A program made the position numbers and the translations under genes. From NCBI GenBank assembly GCA_036558305.1, contig DATBFX010000057.1:1-18381 (forward strand): a stretch of 18,381 bases of DNA. The letters run 5' to 3'. How positions within the stretch are numbered: position 1 is the first letter of the stretch; every line of letters starts with the position of its first letter. The notes beneath the pieces were generated by a model. It worked only from the letters and a program-made list of their open reading frames with translations, searched no databases and was not told the origin of the DNA. Source of the DNA: DATBFX01 sp036558305. GTDB lineage: Bacteria > Chloroflexota > Chloroflexia > Thermomicrobiales > UBA6265. Shown here piece after piece: positions 15,212 through 18,381 of the stretch.

Positions 15212-15991
15212 TTGAAGCGACTGCAAGATCGCGTCTGCATCGTCACCGGCGCCGGCCGCGGCATCGGCACAGGCATCGCCGAGCGGTTCCTCGCCGAGGG
15301 CGCCCGCGTCTGGATCTGCGACTTCCGCGCCGAAAGCGTGCCGGAGACCGTCGCCGCGTTGCGGAAATTGGGGCCGGCGGACGGGAGCGTCACCGACGTC
15401 GCGCGACGCGACCAGGTCGAGGCGATGATCGACGCCGTCGTCGCGCGGTGGGGCCGGCTCGACGTGCTCGTCAACAACGCCGGCGGCGGCACCGGCGTGC
15501 CATTCCTGGAGATCACCGACGCCGACTGGGACCGCGATTTCGACAACAACCTGCGCGGGACCTTCCTCTGCACGCAGATCGTCGCGCGGCAGATGGTCGC
15601 CCAGGGCACCGGCGGTTCGATCGTCAACATCGGTTCGACCAACGGTCTCCGCGGGCAAGCCAACCTGACTCCCTACGGCGCCGCCAAGGCCGGCGTCATC
15701 AACCTCAGCATGTCGGCCGCGCTCGAATTGGGCGAGTACGGCATCCGTGTCAACGCGCTCTGCCCCGGCACCGTCCTCAGCGGCCCGAGCACGGACGACC
15801 CCGCGGACGAGGAGCGCCGCGACGAACTCCGTGTTCACACCGCGCTCAAGCGGCTGGGAACCCCGGCCGACATCGCTGCCGCCGCCGCCTACCTCGCCAG
15901 CGACGACGCCGCGTTCGTCACCGGCCAGGCGCTCGTGGTGGACGGCGGACTGACGGCACGGCAACTCCTCGTGCGCGCGCGCACTGGCTGA
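15212..15991 (+). CDS. Short-chain dehydrogenase/reductase (classical SDR)
   Basis: NAD(P)-dependent oxidoreductase of 259 residues, cytoplasmic. All classical SDR motifs are present: TGAGRGIG (12-19) for the cofactor loop, NNAG (88-91), catalytic Ser142 in NIGST, and YGAAK (Tyr155, Lys159), followed by the NALCPG stretch (181-186) and the C-terminal VTGQALVVDGG (236-246). Asp37 at the end of the second strand (CDFRAE) indicates preference for NAD over NADP. The start is a TTG at 15212 with AAGGGA about 7 bases upstream; no ATG fits. Last gene of the plus-strand cluster, 16 bp after the formamidase and convergent with the PIN gene 11 bp away. Many SDRs of this kind act on sugars or hydroxy acids, which would suit the mannonate-dehydratase-like neighbour; the real substrate is unknown. 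Confidence 0.94.
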   Translation: MKRLQDRVCIVTGAGRGIGTGIAERFLAEGARVWICDFRAESVPETVAALRKLGPADGSVTDVARRDQVEAMIDAVVARWGRLDVLVNNAGGGTGVPFLEITDADWDRDFDNNLRGTFLCTQIVARQMVAQGTGGSIVNIGSTNGLRGQANLTPYGAAKAGVINLSMSAALELGEYGIRVNALCPGTVLSGPSTDDPADEERRDELRVHTALKRLGTPADIAAAAAYLASDDAAFVTGQALVVDGGLTARQLLVRARTG

Positions 15992-16002
15992 AGGGATGCA
16001 GA

Positions 16003-16497
16003 CTACGTCTCGGAATCGGCCGCGTCGTCCTCTTCGATGGACGGCTGGGCAACTGCATCCAGGATCGCAAGGAACTCGGCGGCCTTGACGATTTTGAGGA
16101 GTCCCAATCTCGAATCGCCGGCGACGGCTTGCAGGTCCTTGTCGCCGGTGATCAGGTAGTCCGCTCCTCCTCCTAACGCCGCGGCGAGGATTGGATGGTC
16201 TTCGGGGTCACGCAGTTCTAGGGGCAGCACCGGACTGGGCTCGGCGCGAGGAGCGGCAGCCAGCCCGGCGAAGAGTTCGTCGATGTCGTCGGGCGTCAGC
16301 GGGTAGCGGGCGAGGATCTTCGGCCGGGAAAAGACGTCGAGCAGTTCCTTGTACTGCGCCTCGGACACGAGCACATCGAACGACTGAGCGCGCCAGGCCT
16401 CCAAAAGGGCGAACGGTTTGCCACGCTTGAAGATCGTACCGCTGAAGAAGAGGTTGGTGTCAACGACCGTTCTGAGCCTTGCGCTGCGCTCGCTCAT
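16003..16497 (-). CDS. PIN-domain ribonuclease, putative toxin of a toxin-antitoxin pair (COG1569-like)
   Basis: Small metal-dependent RNase of 164 residues that would cut RNA when not held by its partner. The PIN active-site acidic residues are all in place: Asp in RTVVDTNLFFSG (residues 9-20), Glu in SEAQYKELLDVF, the RDPEDHPILAAAL stretch and the final ITGDKDLQ. This arrangement and the opening VVDTNLFFSG match the putative toxin family TIGR00305/COG1569. The ATG at 16497 gives a 38-bp overlap with the preceding small gene, and AGGAGG lies about 15 bases upstream, a little far but inside the upstream gene, which fits translational coupling. It is the second gene of a leftward pair and convergent with the SDR. 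The acidic C-terminal tail (EEDDAADSE) is not part of the fold. Confidence 0.9.
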   Translation of the reverse strand: MSERSARLRTVVDTNLFFSGTIFKRGKPFALLEAWRAQSFDVLVSEAQYKELLDVFSRPKILARYPLTPDDIDELFAGLAAAPRAEPSPVLPLELRDPEDHPILAAALGGGADYLITGDKDLQAVAGDSRLGLLKIVKAAEFLAILDAVAQPSIEEDDAADSET

Positions 16498-16687
16498 ACC
16501 GCTCGCGGCGAACCTCCTCGACAACGTCGGTGATGAACGGAAGCTCCGCGTCGGGGTCCATGTCCGCGGTGCGTTCTCGAATGCGGTCGGCCGCCTGCCA
16601 GAACCGCTCCATCGCGCGCTCCTGCTCTTGGTCGCACTGTTCGGGGCGGATCGCCACAACCGCTGACTCGTCTTTTTTGGTCACCAT
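16460..16687 (-). CDS. Small protein, putative antitoxin for the overlapping PIN toxin
   Basis: A 75-residue, highly charged protein (MVTKKDESAVVAIRPEQ at the start, rich in Glu and Arg, predicted mostly helical from about residue 18 on). I do not recognise its family; the antitoxin call comes from its size, charge and position directly upstream of and overlapping the PIN gene by 38 bp. The ATG at 16687 has AAGGAG 7 bases upstream, an excellent site. A weak promoter could lie at TAGGAT (16719-16714, minus strand), 52 bp being available between this gene and the threonine-synthase-like stop. No ribbon-helix-helix or AbrB/MazE pattern is clear. Residues 47-61 (AELPFITDVVEEVRR) may be the toxin-binding helix, by analogy only. 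Confidence 0.75.
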   Translation of the reverse strand: MVTKKDESAVVAIRPEQCDQEQERAMERFWQAADRIRERTADMDPDAELPFITDVVEEVRRERYERAQRKAQNGR

Positions 16688-16739
16688 CACGGGCTCCTTC
16701 CCGTCGGAGACCGATCCTAGCACATCCTCGATTCCGCCG

Positions 16740-17999
16740 TCACAACCGCACGCATCGCTCGAGTGCCTCGATCGTTCCTTCGACCTCGGGAATCGGCGAT
16801 CGATCGTCGAAGGTCGCGGGCCAGCGGAGACCGGCCCCGGTCGCGAGGAGGACGACCGTCTCGTCCGGCGCGATCTCCCCTTCGGCGGCGAGGGCGCGCC
16901 CGCCGGCGAGCGATGCGGCCGAGGAGGGTTCGACGCAGATACCGGCGGCTCCCAGGCTGCGCTCGGCCGCGCGGAGCTCGTCGTCGACGACCGCGACGGC
17001 GCGACCGCCGGACCGTCGCACTGCCCACAAGGCATGATCGCCGGTCTGGCGCTCGACGATCGAGAAGGCGATCGTCGCCGACGTCGCGACCGGTTCCACG
17101 GCGGCGAGATTGTTGCGCCAGGCGTGTTCGAGCGGAGCGCCGGCGGCAGATTGGCAGGCGATGATCTGCGGGACGCGGACGGCGAGACCGGCGTCGTGCA
17201 GCTCGCGAAAACCCTTGTAGACGCCCCAGGCGGCGTCGCCGCCGCCGACCGGCAGGAAGACCTTGTCGGGGGCGCGCCCGCCGAGCTGGTGGAAGATCTC
17301 GTAGGCGATCGTTTTGTAGCCTTCCATCCCGTACGGGTTGCCGAACGATCGACCACCGCCGCCCGGCGCATTGCGTTGCGAGACGTACCACCCGTGGTTC
17401 GCGACGAGGTCGCCGATCAGCGGCACGATGGCGCCGTCCTCGATCGTGACGACCTCCGCTCCGTAGAAGCGCATCTCCCGCAGGCTGATCGGCGGCGCCT
17501 CCGGTGGCAGCAAGATGAGGCAGCGGAGACCGGCGCGGGCCGCGTAGGCCGCGAGCGCCACCGCGTGGTTGCCGGTCGAGGTGCAGACGACCTTCTCGCA
17601 CCCGAACGATCGCGCCACCGAGACGGCGACCGCGTTGGTCCGATCTTTGTACGAGTGGGTCGGATTGACCGCCTCGATCTTCAGCCACCACTCGCCGGGG
17701 CGGCGCTCGTCGGCACCGGCGGGGAACGGGAGAAGCGGCGACGCGCCCTCCCCAAGCGAGACGACGTCGTCCGCCCGCGACACCGGCAGCAGCGGGTGGT
17801 AGTCCCACAGCGATCGCGCCGGGGGACGGGCGAGGGCGTTCCGGATCGCGTCACCTCCGTCGTAGAACGGATCGAGGATCGCGACTCGACCGACCGCGCG
17901 GCAATCCGGACAGCCCTGGAGCATGAGTTGAAACGGGTAGCGCCGTTCGCAGGTCAAACAGGCGAGACCGGCGATCAGGGAATAGGCACGGGCTGCCAA
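16740..17999 (-). CDS. Threonine-synthase-like PLP-dependent enzyme
   Basis: Fold-type II PLP enzyme of 419 residues, cytoplasmic. The cofactor lysine is Lys118 in NPTHSYKDR, the hallmark of threonine synthase and close relatives. STGNHAVALAAYAARAG binds the cofactor and substrate, and LPVGGGDAAWGVYKG is the glycine loop for the phosphate of PLP. ATGAGLRWP near the end corresponds to the TGxGLK motif. The N-terminus has a zinc-ribbon-like pair CLTC (14-17) and GCPDC (30-33), as in many archaeal and actinobacterial-type threonine synthases. The start is TTG 17999 with GAGGAG about 10 bases upstream; the nearby ATG is out of frame. It normally converts O-phosphohomoserine to threonine, but paralogues act on other amino acids, and its place beside catabolic genes leaves this open. 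No homoserine kinase or dehydrogenase gene is next to it. Confidence 0.9.
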   Translation of the reverse strand: MAARAYSLIAGLACLTCERRYPFQLMLQGCPDCRAVGRVAILDPFYDGGDAIRNALARPPARSLWDYHPLLPVSRADDVVSLGEGASPLLPFPAGADERRPGEWWLKIEAVNPTHSYKDRTNAVAVSVARSFGCEKVVCTSTGNHAVALAAYAARAGLRCLILLPPEAPPISLREMRFYGAEVVTIEDGAIVPLIGDLVANHGWYVSQRNAPGGGGRSFGNPYGMEGYKTIAYEIFHQLGGRAPDKVFLPVGGGDAAWGVYKGFRELHDAGLAVRVPQIIACQSAAGAPLEHAWRNNLAAVEPVATSATIAFSIVERQTGDHALWAVRRSGGRAVAVVDDELRAAERSLGAAGICVEPSSAASLAGGRALAAEGEIAPDETVVLLATGAGLRWPATFDDRSPIPEVEGTIEALERCVRL

Positions 18000-18038
18000 G
18001 GCGTCATGCTCCTCAAACGTCGGCGGCGGATTTTCGAC

Positions 18039-18381
18039 TCAGCGAGGGATCGTCGGCAAGACGACGTGAGACGGCCGGGCGCGATCGAGATAGACGGTGT
18101 TGATCGCCGGGATCATGCGCGTGTGACACCCACTCGGTTCGCCGGTGTTGGGGTTGAGGTCGAAGCGGGGAAAGTTGCTGCTGGAGACGTCGATCCTAAT
18201 GCGGTGACCGATGTTGAAAAAGTTGCTCGTCGGCGGGAGGACGATCTGCACCGGGTAGACCTCGCCGGGGGTCATGAAGGTTTCGCGTTCCCAGCTCTCG
18301 CGGTGGCGGACGCGGATGATCGAGTCGACGATGTTCATGTGGTAGCCCTCGGGGTAGTCCTCGTTCGGCGGGTAGACGTCG
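18039..18381 (-). CDS. CocE/NonD-type hydrolase, C-terminal part (rest beyond window edge)
   Basis: Only the last 113 codons are in the window; the frame is open to the right edge. The sequence opens with DVYPPNEDYPEGYHMNIVDS and continues with RVRHRESWERETFM, PGEVYPVQIVLPPTSNFF and GHRIRIDVSSSNFPRFDLN, which is the jelly-roll domain (PepX C-terminal type) found at the end of CocE/NonD family alpha/beta-hydrolases such as cocaine esterase, glutaryl-7-ACA acylase and X-prolyl dipeptidyl peptidase. The catalytic Ser-Asp-His domain would lie to the right, outside the window. Such enzymes hydrolyse acyl esters or amides, a chemistry that matches the penicillin-acylase-family gene. It ends 39 bp before the threonine-synthase-like start and probably shares its transcript. 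Confidence 0.9.
   Translation of the reverse strand, partial: DVYPPNEDYPEGYHMNIVDSIIRVRHRESWERETFMTPGEVYPVQIVLPPTSNFFNIGHRIRIDVSSSNFPRFDLNPNTGEPSGCHTRMIPAINTVYLDRARPSHVVLPTIPR

Noticed and set aside
16460..17371. 303-codon minus-strand open frame reading through the small antitoxin-like gene
   Set aside because: Upstream of the ATG at 16687 it is a Ser/Arg/Pro-rich shadow of the threonine-synthase-like gene; only the last 75 codons have a ribosome site and protein-like composition.
1..18381. CRISPR arrays, tRNA or rRNA genes, transposase genes
   Set aside because: No regularly spaced direct repeats, no cloverleaf or rRNA-like stretches and no transposase motifs were seen by eye; a covariance-model scan would be the decisive check.

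Overview
The window is GC-rich DNA (clearly above 60% G+C by eye) with dense, leaderless-looking operons, frequent GTG/TTG starts, Tat-type signal peptides on the substrate-binding proteins and GGAGG-type ribosome binding sites. The gene mix (several dipeptide/oligopeptide ABC transporters, penicillin-acylase-family hydrolase, acetamidase/formamidase, CocE/NonD hydrolase, PIN toxin) and a GTAGGGGCGGAC...GTCCGCCCCTAC intergenic palindrome suggest a Chloroflexota bacterium, perhaps near Thermomicrobia/Sphaerobacter. That assignment is inference from style, not from a marker gene. No rRNA, tRNA or CRISPR array is visible.

Layout, left to right. (1) 1-4657, minus strand: a leftward operon that starts with an unusual 729-residue protein with a NodB/polysaccharide-deacetylase-like core, followed by a peptide-type solute-binding protein and a DppB-like permease that runs off the left edge. 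(2) 4658-4849: divergent control region with a strong A/T-rich 26-bp inverted repeat overlapping a TTGACA promoter element. (3) 4850-5500, plus: a GntR/FCD regulator, the obvious candidate to bind that repeat. (4) 5518-9476, minus: a second peptide-type ABC operon, binding protein, then a 409-bp gap carrying a 157-bp element with perfect 16-bp inverted ends, then DppB-like and DppC-like permeases. No ATPase genes are present for either transporter in the window. (5) 9477-9723: divergent control region with a degenerate relative of the first inverted repeat. (6) 9724-15991, plus: five tightly packed catabolic genes: metal-dependent amidohydrolase, penicillin-acylase-family N-terminal-serine hydrolase, mannonate-dehydratase-like TIM barrel, acetamidase/formamidase, and short-chain dehydrogenase. 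(7) 16003-17999, minus: PIN-domain toxin with a small overlapping putative antitoxin gene, behind a threonine-synthase-like PLP enzyme. (8) 18039 to the right edge, minus: the C-terminal part of a CocE/NonD-type hydrolase.

How it may work together (inference): two ABC systems import an amide- or peptide-like compound, the GntR/FCD protein senses it or a breakdown product, and the plus-strand cluster takes it apart inside the cell: acyl-amide hydrolysis (acylase without a signal peptide), short-amide hydrolysis (formamidase), dehydration of a sugar-acid-like part and an NAD-dependent oxidation. The combination of an N-acyl amide hydrolase, a formamidase and a sugar-acid-type enzyme next to a deacetylase-like protein hints at an N-acylated amino-sugar or similar natural product, but no gene here fixes the substrate.
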